Source: Hordeum vulgare subsp. vulgare (taxonomy: Eukaryota; Streptophyta; Magnoliopsida; Poales; Poaceae). From it: a stretch of DNA of 64,000 nucleotides. This document shows, in pieces, positions 22,607-34,677 of the stretch. The notes below the pieces were generated by a model. The model saw only the letters and a program-made list of their open reading frames with translations. It made no database searches and had not been told where the DNA came from. A program made the translations under genes and the position numbers. The DNA lies in assembly GCF_904849725.1 (NCBI RefSeq), contig NC_058518.1:512293225-512357224 (forward strand). The letters run 5' to 3'. Position 1 is the stretch's first letter. Each line of letters begins with the position of its first letter.

Positions 22607-24430
22607 TGATACGTCTCCAACGTATCTACTTTTCCAAACTCTTTTGCCCTTGTTTTGGACTATAATTTGCATGATTTGAATGGAACTAACCTGGATTGGC
22701 GTTGTTTTCAGCAGAATTGCTTTGGTGTTATTTTTGTGCAGAAATCAAAGTTCTCCAAACGTCCTGAAAATTTACGGGGAGCAGTTTTGGAAAATATCAA
22801 AAATATCTACGCCAAGCTCCACCTCAGGGGGTGGGCCAGTGGACCACAAGCCCCTGCTCCGCCACCACCCCCCTGGTGGCGGTGGGCAGGCTTGTGGGGC
22901 CCATAGGCACCTGCCGCCCCCAACTCCAGCTCTATAAGTTTCCTTTCGTCCCAGAAAAAATAAAAACAGAAGTTTTCGTCGCGTTTTTGATACGGAGGCG
23001 CCGCCACCACCCGTTCTTCATGTGGAGGGCGGATCTGGAGTCCGTCTTGGGCTCCGGAGAGGGGAAATCGTCGCCATCGTCATCATCAACCTTTTTCCCT
23101 CTCCAATTCCATGAAGCTCTTCGTCGTTCATGAGTAATCTATTTGTAGGCTCGTTGGGCGGTGATGAGTAGTATGAGATCTGTCATGTAATCGAGTTGGT
23201 TTTGATGGGGATTGATCCCTAGTACCCACTATGTTCTGAGATTGATGTTGCTACTACTTTGCCATGCTTAATGCTTGTCACTAGGGCCCGAGTGCCATGA
23301 TTTCAGATCTGAAATTATTATGTTGTCACCAATATATGTTTGTTTTAGATCCGATCTTGCAAGTTGTAGTTACCTACTATGTGTTATGATCCAGCAACCC
23401 CAGAGTGACAATAACCAGAACCACTCCCGGTGATGACCATAGTTTGAGGAGTTCATATGTTCACAAAGTGCTAATGCGTTGATCCGGTTCTTTATTAAAA
23501 GGAGAACGTTAATATCCCATAGTTTCCTTTTGGACCCCGCTGCCACGGGAGGGATGGACAATAGATGGCATGCAAGTTATTTTCCCTAAGCACGTATGAC
23601 GACACACGGAATGCATGCCTACATCACATTGACAAACGGGAGCTAGCCACATATCTCTCCGTGTTATAGTTGTTGCATGATGAATATCATCCAAACAAAT
23701 CACCGACCATTGCCTACGAGTTTGTCCTACTACTGTTGTTACAAGTCTTGCTCTGCTGCTGCTACTACTGCTGCTACTGTTGTTACTTGTCTTGTTGTGT
23801 TGCTGCTACTACTGCTACTACTATTGATACTTGTCTTTCTCTGCTGCTGCCACTACTGTTGCTACTGTTGTCACTTGTTTTGCTCTGCTGCTGCTGCTAC
23901 TACTGTTGCTAATACTGTAGCTTGCTACTGTTGCTACTTGCTACTGCTGTCACTACTGTTGTTCCTTGCCACTGCTATTGCTCGTTACACTGCTACTACG
24001 TGCTACACTGTTGATTCGCCAGACCGTTGACGGGAATTGACAACTTCCGTCAACGCGGCAACGGAAGCGCCATTGATACAATCGTTAGGAATAGTCTGCC
24101 GTCAACAGATCGTTTCTCACACCGTTGTTATCATATTACTTTGCTGTTACTATTGTGCTTGCAGATACTAATCTTTCAGGTGTGGTTGAATCCGACAAAT
24201 TCAGCTGCTAATACTTGAGAGTATACTCTCACCTCCTGAGGCTTACCAACAAATTGGGTCGAATACTCTACCCTCGAAAACTGGTGCGAACCCACGTGCT
24301 GGTGGGCCTTCAACAACGTTCTTCTAGTTTCATTGTCGGGGAGTGCTATCAGCATTCTTCTGGTGCCGTTGCAGGAGAAAGTTTGTTGTTATAAGCATTC
24401 GTCTAGTTAACGCCAGAGATTGCGCGATCA
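22607..24430 (+). repeat. Gypsy 3' LTR
   Basis: Collinear with 14037-15895; ends GCGCGATCA directly before the AAGAT target duplication. Confidence 0.9.
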
Positions 24431-24435
24431 AAGAT

Positions 24436-27187
24436 CAAGAGGCAGCAAATGTGCCCGATGATGATCTTCGTCGGGTTATTCTTGATGCACGGAGAGGATG
24501 CGAAACTGAAAGAGAGAAGTTAATGTTTAATCGCATGTTAGAGGATCACAAGAAATGGTTGTACCCAAATTGCGGAGATGGCAACACAAAGCTCGGTATC
24601 ACACTAGAATTGATGTAATGGAAGGCAAATAATAATGTATCTGACAATGGATTTGGTTCTCTATCGAAAATAATGAAGAAGAATCTTCCAAAGGATAACG
24701 GATTGACTGACACTACGTATGAAGCAAAGAAGGTTCTATGCCCTCTAGGATTTCTGGTGTTGAAGATACATGCATGTCCTAATGAGTGCATCCTCTACCA
24801 TGGTGAGGAGTAAGAGAGTTTGAATGCATGCTCGGTATGTGGTGCATTGCGGTATAAGATTAGACGAGATGACCCTTGTGATGTTGAGGGAGAGCGCCCC
24901 AGGAAGAGGGTTCCTGCCAAGGTGATGTGGTATGCTCCTATAATTTCACGGTTGAAACATTTGTTCAGAAACAAAGAGCATGCTAAGTTGTTGAGATGGC
25001 ACAAAGAAGACCGTAAGAAAGACAGCATGTTGAGACTACCCACTGACGGGTCAGAGTGGGGAAAAATCGAGAGAAAGTGGCGGGACATTGCAGGTGACGC
25101 AAGGAACGTGTCGTTTTGTTTAAGTGCCATCGTAGCACCTGGCCTATGACTCTATGTATCTATAACCTTCCTCCTTGGTTGTGCATGAAACGGAAGTTCA
25201 TTATGATGTCGGTGCTCATCTAAGGCCTTAAGCAACCCAGCAATGACATTGATGTGTATCAAAGCCATTAATTAAAGAACTTTTACATCTGTGGGATAAA
25301 AAGGTGTTGCTGTTTGACCTACGAGTGTTGCTGTTTGTAACCATCAATAATTGGCCTGCTCTTAGTAACCTTTCAGGACATACAAACAAGAGATACAATG
25401 CATGCACGCGCTGTTTAGATGCGACATAAAGTATGTATTTGGAAAAATGCAAGAAGAATGTGTGCCTCGGACATCGTCAATTTCTTCCGACCAAGCATGC
25501 CTTAAGAAAGAAAGGCAAGCATTTCAAAGGTGAGACAGATCACCAGAAGAAACCTGTCCTCCGTACTGGTGATGATATACTTGATATGGTCAATGATTTA
25601 CAAGTAATCTTTGGAAAGGGGCCTAGCAGACAATCTGTTCCAAATGACGTTGGGGGACACGCACCCATGCGGAAGAAGAAATCTATATTTTGGTACCTAC
25701 CCTATTGGAAAGACCTAGAGGTCCGCTCTGCAATCGACGTGATGCATGTGGCGAAGAATGTTTGTGTGAACCTGCTGGGCTTCTTGGGCGTGTATGGGAA
25801 GACAAAATATACGTACACCGGAGGCACGGGAGGACTAGCAATGTGTGGACGAAAAATACGGCATGCATCCAAAGTAGTATCAAGGTCGTACCAGCTATGC
25901 ACTTACCAAAGAAAAGAAGGAAATATTTTTTGAATGCCTTCTCAATATCAAGGCCCCGTCTGGCTTCTCGTCAAATTTAAAGGGCATAATAAATATGGCA
26001 GAGAAAAAATCTAGAACCTAAAGTCTCATGACTGCCATGTGATTATGACGCAACTCCTTTCGGATGCATTGAGGGGGCTTCTACCAGAAAATGTTTGATT
26101 AGCCATTGTGAAGCTATGTGCATTCTTCGATGCAATTTCTCATAAAGTAATCGATCCAGAAATCCTATAAAGGTTAGAGAGTGATTTGGTCCAATGTCTT
26201 GTTAGTTTCGAGTTGGTGTTCCCACCATCCTTCTTCAATATTATAACGCACGTCCTAGTTCATCTAGTCGACGAGATTGCCATTCTGGGTCCTATATTTC
26301 TACACAATATGTTTCCTTTTGAGAAGTTCATGGGAGTTGTAACTGTGCTAGGCTAGAAGGAAGCATCTCCAAGGGTCATGAAACAGAGGAGGTCAATGGG
26401 TTTTGTGTTGACTTTATTCCTGAAGTTAAGCTGATTTGTGTCCCTCAATCGTGGTATGAGAAGAGACTGAGTGGAAAAGGCACGCTAGAAGCGGATTCGA
26501 TAATATGTAGGGACGGGCATTCTTGGGCGCAAGAACACTACACAGTTCTACAGAATTCTACCTTGATGGCCCCGTCTATCAATGAACATAAGAATATTCT
26601 ACGCACCAAACACCTGGAGTAGTATGACGACTTCATTATAGGTGAACACATCGGGACTTCCGGCGGTTGGTTGCAAACACATCTCATGCACAAACATTGT
26701 TGGAGATGAGCTGTACTTGTTGTCCAGGATATCATCTTCGACTGTATTAACTTACCAAGTGTACGAGATAAATAAAAATATATTTTACACGATCGCCCAA
26801 GATAAAAAGAACACCAACCAAAAGAGTGTTGTCCGCTTTGATGCAGCAAACACCAATAGGGCAAAGGACACTTATTATGGTTACATAGAGGAGATATGGG
26901 AATTGGACTATGGATGTGAATTTAAGGTCCCTTTGTTTCGGTGCAAATGGATCAATCTGACAGGAAGCGGGGTACAGGTAGACCCGCAGTATGGAATGAT
27001 AACAGTGGATCTCAACAATCTTGGATACATAGGCGAACCATTCGTCCTAGCCAATAATGTGGGACAGGTTTTCTATATGAAGGACATGTCTACCAAACCG
27101 ATAAAAAGAAAAGATAAGGAAGTGAATACATTATACGATGATCCAAAGCGCCGCATAGTTCTTTCATGGAAAAGAAACATCGTGTGA
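24436..27187 (+). pseudogene. CACTA TNP2-type transposase, body and C-terminus, degraded
   Basis: Protein pieces in several frames: DDDLRRVILDARRGCE and LYPNCGDGNTKLGITLELM (24460-24615), CPNECILYHGEE and LNACSVCGALRYK (24775-24855), WYAPIISRLKHLFRN (24930), YWKDLEVRSAIDVMHVAKN (25702-25760, the TNP2 core), a DUF4218-like stretch (about 26010-26340) and a DUF4216-like C-terminal domain (26640-27187; NGYIEEIWELDY-type, CKWINLTGSGV). This order is the usual one for plant CACTA transposases. Stops and frameshifts occur throughout, for example TAA at 24616 and TAA at 24811, so it is inactive. It is the continuation of the exon at 13708. Confidence 0.8.
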
Positions 27188-27429
27188 GTGGAAGGCAAGA
27201 CAGACATGTCAGAATATTATGAAAAGTTTCATGAAATTCGTCCTTTCACAGTGAAGACTGACCCAAGCATCATGTTAAATGATGAAGATTATTCATGGTT
27301 ACGACGCAATATGCCAGGGACACACGTGAAGAAAAAGTGAAGACTTTCTCTCTAGTGAAGACAACATATCAGATGGTACGATTGTTCAAGTAACTGTTCG
27401 ACATATACGAGATAATTGAATATTTTGCA

Positions 27430-28620
27430 CCTTTGGTTCTGGGTTGAAAGACATAGTTATGCTCCACAGCTATTTTGAGTTTTCGTCTGAAACCATGATA
27501 CTTTGAAAGATATTGTCTAGTCTGTACACGAAGTGCATCCAGTTTTTCCTGTAATCCTCTCAACTTTTTACCACATGCTATGTGGGAGAAATTATGATAC
27601 CATGCAAAGTTTCGACCTTCTCAGAGTTCATTTGTAGTGCTTTTCAATTTCGGGGTCATTTAGCTCAAGAAAATCATTAAATGCATGAAAAATAGCAAAT
27701 GAAGTCAGAAAAGGGTTGAAAATTGATCATGTGGCTTTGAATAGTGCATATTGAACACACAAGAAGTTTGGACTTAAAATAAATTATAAAATGAAATATC
27801 TTTGTAATATATGAGTTCGAAAGAGATTGTAGAGTTTGTACACGAAGAGCATCCAAATTTTTTCACAACCCTCTCAACTTTTTAGCACATGCTATGTGGT
27901 TGAAATTATGATGACATGCCAAGTTTCAACCTTTTTAGAGTTCATTTCTAGTGCTTTTCAATTTCATGGTCATTTAGCTCAAAAAATCATTAAATGATGA
28001 AAAATAGCAAATGAAGTCAGAAAAGGGCTGAAAATTTGTTGATGTGGCTTTGAATGGCGCATATCGAGCGCACAAAAAGTCTGAAATTAAAATAAGTTAA
28101 GAAAATGAAATCCCTTGTAATAGATGAGTTTTCATCCAAAACCTTGATAGTATGAAAGAGATTGTCGAGTTTATACACGAAGTGCATCCAGTTTTTTCCG
28201 TAACCCTCTCAACTTTTTAGCACATGTTATGTGGTTGAAATTATGATATCATGCCTAGTTTCAACCTTTTCAGAGTTCATTTGTAGTGCTTTTCAATTTC
28301 ATGGTCATTTAGCTCAAAAAATCATTAAATGCATGAAAAAATAGCAAATGAAGTCAGAAAAGAGTTGAAAATTGATGATGTAGCTTTGAATGATGCATAT
28401 TGAACGCACAAAAATCTGGAGTTAAAAATGAAATCCCTTTGTAATAGATGGGTTTTCGTACGAAACCCTGATACTTCGAAAGAGATTGTCCAGTTTTTAG
28501 ATAAAGTGCATCCAGTTTTTGTCGTAACCCTCTCAACATTTTAGCACATGATATGTGGGTGAATTTATGATATCATGCCAAGTTTTAACCCTTTTAGAGT
28601 TCATTTATAGTGCTTCTCAA
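27430..28620. repeat. Internal tandem repeats of CACTA, about 330 bp x 4
   Basis: Four units carry GTGCATCCAGTTTTT, ACCCTCTCAACTTTT, GAGTTCATTTGTAGTGCTT and GAAGTCAGAAAAG in order. The GTGCATCCA-like word lies near 27534, 27845, 28180 and 28506, so spacing is 310-335 bp. Confidence 0.85.
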
Positions 28621-28669
28621 TTTTCATAAAGTATTTTTGATTAGAAACTTTAGTAGCAAAAAGAATTAA

Positions 28670-28835
28670 ATAAAAACATAAGTGAGTATGTATTAAAAAG
28701 TAGGATGTGATTCGAAGAAGGTCAAAAGGTTGACATAATATATGCAAAATATAACATAAGTGGGTATGTATAAAAAATAGGATGTGATTTGAAGAAGGTC
28801 AAAAAATTGACATAACATATGCAAAAATAACATAA
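28670..28835. repeat. Tandem duplication, about 75 bp x 2
   Basis: AACATAAGTG-GTATGTAT, AGGATGTGATT-GAAGAAGGTC and TTGACATAA-ATATGCAAAA occur twice in order. Confidence 0.75.
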
Positions 28836-29089
28836 AAAATAAAAACAATCACGCCTGCTTAGGCCACCACGGCCTGCATACGACTACAAACCCAACTATA
28901 TATGGGTCAGGATGCAGGCCCATAGGGCAAGTAGGGCCCATTGGGCAGAGAGGAACGTTAGGCATTTACTGCATGCTTTAGAAAGGAGCTTGGGACAGTA
29001 GTCGCAACAGGGCTTATAAACCGCTGCGAGCGGCTCTCGCTTGGCGAGGTCGGACTAAACTTACATCGCACCTCATCCATGCCAGCACC

Positions 29090-29255
29090 AGACCTTTAGT
29101 ACCAGTTGATGGCTCCAATTGCGACTAAAGGATCCCCTTTAGTCCCGGTCTGAGCTACCAACCAGGACTAAAGGCCCTTTAGTCCCGGTTGGTGGCTCGG
29201 GCCAGGACTAAAGGGGGGGCTTTAGTCCCGGTCTGAGCCACCAACCTGGACTAAA
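29090..29255. repeat. CACTA subterminal repeats, right side
   Basis: Seven or so TTTAGTCCCGG / GGACTAAAGG words in inverted pairs. A TATATAAG word follows at 29262, so this could alternatively be the left end of a second CACTA; no terminus was found on either side. Confidence 0.65.
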
Positions 29256-29838
29256 GGATGGGTATATAAGCAGGACTTAGATTTTTTTTTCCCAAACTTT
29301 CTTCTTCCTTCTGATCTCTGCCCCAACGCCGCGAGGCTGCAGCGACGCCTTGCCCCTCGCTGACGCCCTTGTCGCGCCCTTCCCCAACGCGCGCGCGCCC
29401 TGCCCTAATGTCGCCGCTCCTCGCCGCGCACTTGCCCCACCGCCGCCGCACCCCGCGATGGGTGGTTGAATAAATGAAAGTGTATCCATGGTTGAGAGCT
29501 GCGACTTCCCACAAGAACATGACCTTCAAATCACTTCTCTATTACTAATAGATAGTATGTCTTCCCTATTTGCATGTGTACCTATAATATATGTGTAAAA
29601 AATAATACGAGAAGTATATGAATAAACAGTTCTATTATGTCTGATGTTTAATAAAAATAAAGTATCTTTGTTTGTCTGAATTTTCGTTCATGGCTGCTTA
29701 TGCTGTTTATATTTATATATGGATTTCAAATTTAGTTTTCCGTAAGTGTTATGTGCACAACTACATACACACACGTCGTCCACTCCGGCCTCGTCGGCCA
29801 CCAAACCCCGCTGACGCCCACCCCGCTCTCCCCTCTCA
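29256..29838. other. No gene seen
   Basis: A GC-rich stretch (29320-29460) resembling an untranslated leader, then AT-rich DNA. The minus-strand frames here are GC-composition artefacts. Confidence 0.4.
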
Positions 29839-29975
29839 GGCCTTGTTCGGTTCCTTCAGATTGGAAGGGGTTTGGAGGTGATTGAGAGGGATTAAATCCC
29901 TATAAGTCAAATTCCACATCAATCTTCTCAAATCCTCTCCAATCCCCTCGTGGAAGGGATAAACCGAACAAGCCC
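29839..29975. mobile_element. MITE with GGCCTTGTTCGGTT ends (137 bp)
   Basis: The left end GGCCTTGTTCGGTT pairs with the right end AACCGAACAAGCCC, and TCA occurs directly on both sides (29836-29838 and 29976-29978). Ends and the 3-bp TNA-like duplication fit a PIF/Harbinger-type MITE; hAT origin is less likely because no 8-bp duplication is visible. Confidence 0.8.
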
Positions 29976-29978
29976 TCA

Positions 29979-30480
29979 TGGTGTCGCAGGTTTCCTCTTC
30001 TTCGTCGGGTTTCCACATGCCGCCCCACCCCGCCCTTCAGTCCATCGTCATGCCGCTGGTGGTCAGCACTGCGTTCGGCCCAATCGTCCAGGGGGATGGG
30101 CCAGCCGTCATCTACTCGGCGCCGTGACAGACTGTTGGGGGTGCGCGGGCGGCACGAAAGGCAGGACTCCTAGGCGGAGGCCCAACGTCCTCCCCACCTC
30201 ACGCTCATCGAATGCTGCTATAACTGTGGAGACGAACGGCACATCTCGGTGGACCGTAAGAATGAGACTGCTTTGCGTGCGTGGGCACACCCAGCCGCTC
30301 TTCCAAGGAGCAGCATGGGCGGATGAATTTATGAAACGAAACCAATCGCTTGCTTGTTCGTCGAATCCAGATTCATGAATTTCCCAACCGACAACTTGTT
30401 AGCTCACATACTACATCTGTTTTAATGGATGCCCTTATGCAAGCCCAGTGCTAGGCCGCTACTTCATCTCAACAAATTCA
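29979..30480. other. No recognised gene
   Basis: A plus frame of 142 codons crosses the MITE border and shows no family motif. It is GC-rich and probably not a gene. Confidence 0.4.
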
Positions 30481-30482
30481 TA

Positions 30483-30571
30483 CTCCCTCCAATCCATATT
30501 ACCTACGTACGTTTATAGACAGACTAGACTAATCTAAAACAAGTCGGACAAGTAATATGGATAGGAGGGAG
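30483..30571. mobile_element. Short Stowaway-like MITE (89 bp)
   Basis: CTCCCTCCAATCCATATTAC at the left is matched by GTAATATGGATAGGAGGGAG at the right; TA flanks both ends. Confidence 0.9.
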
Positions 30572-30608
30572 TAATAGTCTTTGTTTTTGTAACTTGGTGG
30601 TTTGGCTA

Positions 30609-30715
30609 CTCCCTCCGTTCACTTTTAAAAGCGCTTTCACACAACTGAAATTGAACTATTTTGCAATATGTCTGAAATGTCTACAAAGACTTATAATAAA
30701 AGTGAACAAAGGGAG
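30609..30715. mobile_element. Short Stowaway-like MITE (107 bp)
   Basis: CTCCCTCCGTTCACTTTTA at the left and TAAAAGTGAACAAAGGGAG at the right, with TA on both sides. Confidence 0.9.
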
Positions 30716-30889
30716 TAGATAATTCTACCAGTGATGATACGGAACCACACACACAAACTACACCAAATAACCATGGATGATACAGGGAACTAAACCATTA
30801 TAAGGCAAAACTACTCGGCACAAATCAGGGACTTCACTGTGACAGCTCACACCGTGATTCGAGTTCAAGCTACTCCAAGGCACCTTCCG

Positions 30890-30975
30890 AAAGCTTGGCA
30901 CGGCAGAGGTACTGAGATGCATCCACCAGACAAAAGCTTGGCACGGCAGAGGTACTGAGATGCATCCACCTGCCG
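30890..30975. repeat. 43-bp tandem duplication
   Basis: AAAGCTTGGCACGGCAGAGG through GAGATGCATCCACC occurs twice with a 43-bp period, downstream of the TMEM33-like gene. Confidence 0.9.
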
Positions 30976-31198
30976 AAGTCGACAAACCATCTCATTGTCA
31001 AGCCTACCAGTCCAACATGGGAATAAAGCACACAACCACGTACATGTCATGGTTTCAGGTCCTCACTTTCGAGCGTAATAGTTTCAAATCACCAGGGAAG
31101 GTCGATGCTAGTTAGTACTTAGTAGTAGTAGATATGTTTTTTCTCCATTCCGCCAAAGGCCTCGTGCACTAGATCTCGATTTCTTCCTCCGCGTCTCG

Positions 31199-34100
31199 CT
31201 ACCTGAGCCACCACCGCTGGACCATAGAGATGGGCGTCTGGAGGAACGGAGCGTAGCGGTCGATGTACGGGTTGACGGTCCGCCCGATCTTCGCCCACGC
31301 GCTCTGGTGGTAGCTGGATGTCACAGGCGCGCGGTACATCATCTTCAGCACCTGAATAATAACAGACGAGCAAGCCAGGAAAAACGACCAGTAAGTGACG
31401 ATGCATTGGAAAAGCAACTATCGGCATAACAAAGTTGCAGCTGCTAAAGGAAGTGCCGCTAGCTGAAGATTGATGGTTGTTAGGTGTACACTCAGCAATG
31501 GCTTGAAACATGCCGCAAAACACATCAAATTGTGCCTCATGTTATTCCCCAGCTATGTAGTGAATGCATGGAAGCAGTAAGAACATGTATAAAGATCAGA
31601 TGTGCAGAAGATAACTTACGTTCCAGTACATGAATGTCTGTATGAAGTTGCGCCGCCACCTGCAAGATAACAAGGTGTTGTAAGTCATAAGATGCATTAA
31701 CTAAGATGAAATAAAGTCTCCATGATTCCAAGGGAAATCAGATCAACATACGAGAACAGCGATATGATCAGAAGAAACCCCAAGGCAAGTTCGGCATTTG
31801 AGCTAAGAAGGCTGAGCGTGGTGTTGTTTGTCTCCACCCAAAGGCAAGGCTCTTCCAAGTATCCCCTAAACAACATAACAGAAATTCAGAGATAATTCGA
31901 CAGATAACTACAGGGCAGTGGAGACTGGTTGCGCCGCAAACTACACAAATGAAATTCAGAGATAGTTCGACAGATAACTACCTGTAGAAAGACGAGCGGG
32001 AAAAGTTACGCCTTAGGAATCTGGCAACATGATCAAGCGCCCAGCAGAACACAGGTAGGGCAGCAACTGTGAAATAAAAAAAGAAGATCAGAACTTGTAA
32101 AACATATATATGGAAGTATCGGAAAACAGATATCAGAATCATGAACTTGCAAGAGAAAAGCTATATATTACTCTTTAAGTGCAGCTGAGATGTGACGAGC
32201 AACAGAGAGAACATTAAATGGATAAAATCCTTGGCTCCAAGTACTGACTGCAACCAACCCTGAATTGCAGGCATGTTCAATTCTCTTGGTTTCTTCATGC
32301 ACAACAGGAAAAAAAGGTGAATTAGATCAACTGGGTCATCAGGGCGAGAAACACAACAAAAATAGGATGGACCATTCAAGGTTCAGGTAGGAAGGTATTT
32401 TACCCCATAAGTACTGTATAAAGAGTATCCTGAGGAGAGGACTGTTCCCAGCAACGAAAGCTTGCAAGCTCTGTCTGCGAGATGTTTTGGCAAGATCGGA
32501 AGCATTCCCAGACCAGCAACAACCAGTACCTGATCAGATGGAAAAGTTTGAGCATGTCATGTTCAACTACAGTGCACCAACAAGCAAGAGATAAAGGTAA
32601 GAACAAGGGTAACATGCACAAGTGATGTAACGAAACCATTGTGATAGCATTTATATATAAGAGATGATTTTCCAATGCAGAATGAAGGTGTTGATAAGGA
32701 GAAGACTAAAAAGGGAGATGCCATGTCAGGTTGTCTGCAAGGATCGCCGTAATTGTAGGAGCAAACTAGGCTGTCCACAAGGACCGCCGTAATTGTAGGA
32801 GCAAACTAGGCTGTCCACAAGGACCGCCGTAATTGTAGGAGCAAACTAGGCTGTCCACAAGGACCGCCGTAATTGTAGGAGCAATCAGAACCAATGAATT
32901 TGCTCCTTTCAGCAAATATTACACAATTACGCATTCATACAGTAAAGAGAAAGGTGTCTTCTTCCTTACCCAGGCATTTACAGAGAAATGTATAGTCCGT
33001 GCATCGAAACGTAAAGGATTTGCAGCCCCTGCTTGTGGTGCTGCTGGTGGCGGGGCAGCTGATCTGGAACTAGAACCTACACACATGATATTGATATGTA
33101 TGAAGTCAGGTGTCAAACACAGTCCATGAAATCGTTGGATCTTATATGGCTAGTAAAAGTGCAGTATGTTTTACCTGAATTGCGAGCCCTGACATTCTCA
33201 CTGGATGCTGAAGGTGAAGACCTTATGTCTGGCCTGCTCGGCTGAGTGGAACCAGTGGTTGACATAGGCTCGACCACCAAATCACGATCCTATCAAGTCA
33301 AGAAAGCAAACCAAACAGATTTAGATATTATGATGCTTTGCAGGATGTGACTCATAGCGGTAATTAAGAAACAATCCAATTCAAGTGGCAAACTTCTGTT
33401 CTTCAATTTCTAAAAATTTTGACAGAGTAAAACTAACTCCCCCTGCACAGTGGAAGAAACATGTCCATCCACTTAGCAGATGGTTTGTTGGAGCAATTTA
33501 ACTAAGGTTTCCCTGCTGACGAAATTAAACAGGTTTGAACGAGCTTGACCTCAAGATGCAGCAACAGAGAGCACCAGAGGGTTGTGTTATCAAGTTACCG
33601 CACCCCCATCTCATTAATCGGACAATAAGTAGGAGTTAGAAACAACACTTGCAGACTTATGACAAGGAAGCCTTCGCAATCACTGACCCACAAGTCACGA
33701 TCTTATCAAGCCAAGGAAGCAAACCGACCAGCTTTAGTTAGACACATGACCACCCTTTGCAGGATATGATTCAAACTCACAGGGGAATTCAGAAATGGCC
33801 AGATTCGAGTGGATAACTGTGTTTGCCATTTTCTAGACTCTGCGACTTCCGAGATGGAGTGAAAAATCCTGACCCCACAGACAGAGAGGCAGTAAAAAGG
33901 ATATGTCTATATCTGCCAAACAGCTGGTTTGTTCGTTCAAGCAAAGTAATCAGGTGCCCTCCATGTTGGAGAAAAAAATAACATGCTTATCTGGAGCTGA
34001 AGCTCGAGATGCAGCAAGCAGTCGATCGGGAGAACACCCGTGGTTTCTATTGTACTCCTAGCAACAAGCGGCAGCAAACCTCCCCCTAGCTAATCAATCA

Positions 34101-34677
34101 GGTAGCAAGTAGCAGCAGTTGAAAACGCTAACTAGCCTGCTCCGAAAAGGCAAAACAAGAAACGCCTGCAGATTGTGAGTGAATACAGCCTGGAGTAGTC
34201 CAATTCAGGCAGCTACCGCGCAATTCAGCACCAAAGCGAGCAGCCGGATCTCAAGGTGGAGCTACAGCATATCCCCCTGTAGTAATCTAAGCAGCGGTTG
34301 AAGACAGTCGAGCACGAACGGATCGCCACCAACTACTGAGCAGGCAGGCTACCGCGAAGCAACCCGACGAGGCCGCCGCGATCCAGCAAGCCGCGGCACG
34401 GAAGGGCAGCAGCGGCAGATTCGGCCTAGTACTAGCAACCAACGAATCGGAGCGAGGGGGGTGGATGGGTGGGGGTGCTCACGATGAAGCGCTGGTAGAA
34501 CTTGCGGCGGAAGTGGGCGAGGACGTCGGGGCGGGCGGCGAGGTGCGGCGGGACGAGGACGTTGGACCAGTAGTCGGCCCAGCGCGGGTCGGCCTCGTAG
34601 TCGTAGGCCGCCGCCGCCGCCCGCTTGGCCTCCTGCTCCGCCGCCGCCACCTCCGGGCCCGCGTCCCCGCCTCCCAT
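31199..34677 (-). CDS. TMEM33/Pom33-family transmembrane protein
   Basis: Nine minus-strand exons with GT/AG borders and matching phases: 34483-34677, 33175-33289, 32970-33076, 32404-32529, 32172-32292, 31982-32066, 31752-31865, 31620-31659 and 31199-31351, giving 351 residues. The product has an acidic, alanine-rich start, YWSNVLVPPHLAARPDVLAH, a serine/proline-rich linker (exons 2-3), then a membrane domain with VLVVAGLGMLPILPK, NMPAIQGWLQSVLGAKDFIH, FCWALDHVARFLRRNFSRSS, LALGFLLIISLFSWRRN and SSYHQSAWAKIGRTVNPY. This is the plant form of the TMEM33 family, endoplasmic-reticulum and nuclear-envelope membrane proteins in animals and yeast. No stops or frameshifts were found; it appears functional. 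Introns 1 and 3 carry repeats. Confidence 0.93.
32729..32886. repeat. 40-bp minisatellite in TMEM33-like intron 3
   Basis: Three near-identical units and one diverged first unit containing CCACAAGGACCGCCGTAATT and GTAGGAGCAAACTAGG, period 40 bp. Confidence 0.92.
33272..34345. repeat. Degenerate tandem duplication spanning exon 2 acceptor and intron 1
   Basis: Unit 1 (about 33272-33680) and unit 2 (about 33683-34090) share AATCACGAT-CTATCAAG / AAGTCACGAT-TTATCAAG, CTTTGCAGGAT-TGA, GGTTTGTT-G, CTCGAGATGCAGCAA and CCCCC-TC-TAAT-A in order. A shorter third unit is suggested at 34140-34345. The unit includes the exon 2 splice acceptor, so intron 1 holds a decayed copy of that site. Confidence 0.6.

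Larger units (their letters stand above)
14037..24430 (+). mobile_element. Gypsy LTR retrotransposon, non-autonomous (Athila/Sabrina-like)
   Basis: Two long LTRs (14037-15895 and 22607-24430), target duplication AAGAT at 14032-14036 and 24431-24435, primer-binding site at 15905-15922, and the purine-rich AAGCTTGGGGGAG just before the 3' LTR. Inside are a gag-protease region (15973-18855) and a second frame like the ATHILA ORF-1 family (19647-20669). No reverse transcriptase, RNase H or integrase motif was seen in the 3.7 kb between protease and 3' LTR, so it would depend on another element. The LTRs differ at roughly 4 per 100 bases in the first 500 bp by eye, so it is older than the Copia element at 37631. 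Confidence 0.88.
12231..29260 (+). mobile_element. CACTA transposon, decayed, split by a Gypsy insertion
   Basis: The left terminus (TACTAGTAGAAAACAGGGC, a one-end mutated CACTA terminus) is followed by TTTAGTCCCGG subterminal repeats, the first transposase exon (13708-14004), the inserted Gypsy element (14037-24430), then the TNP2-type transposase body (24436-27187), internal 330-bp tandem repeats and further subterminal repeats at 29090-29255. The target duplication AAGAT of the Gypsy insertion joins the two CACTA halves. A clean right terminus was not found. The element without the insertion is about 6.6 kb. All coding parts are broken. Confidence 0.7.
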
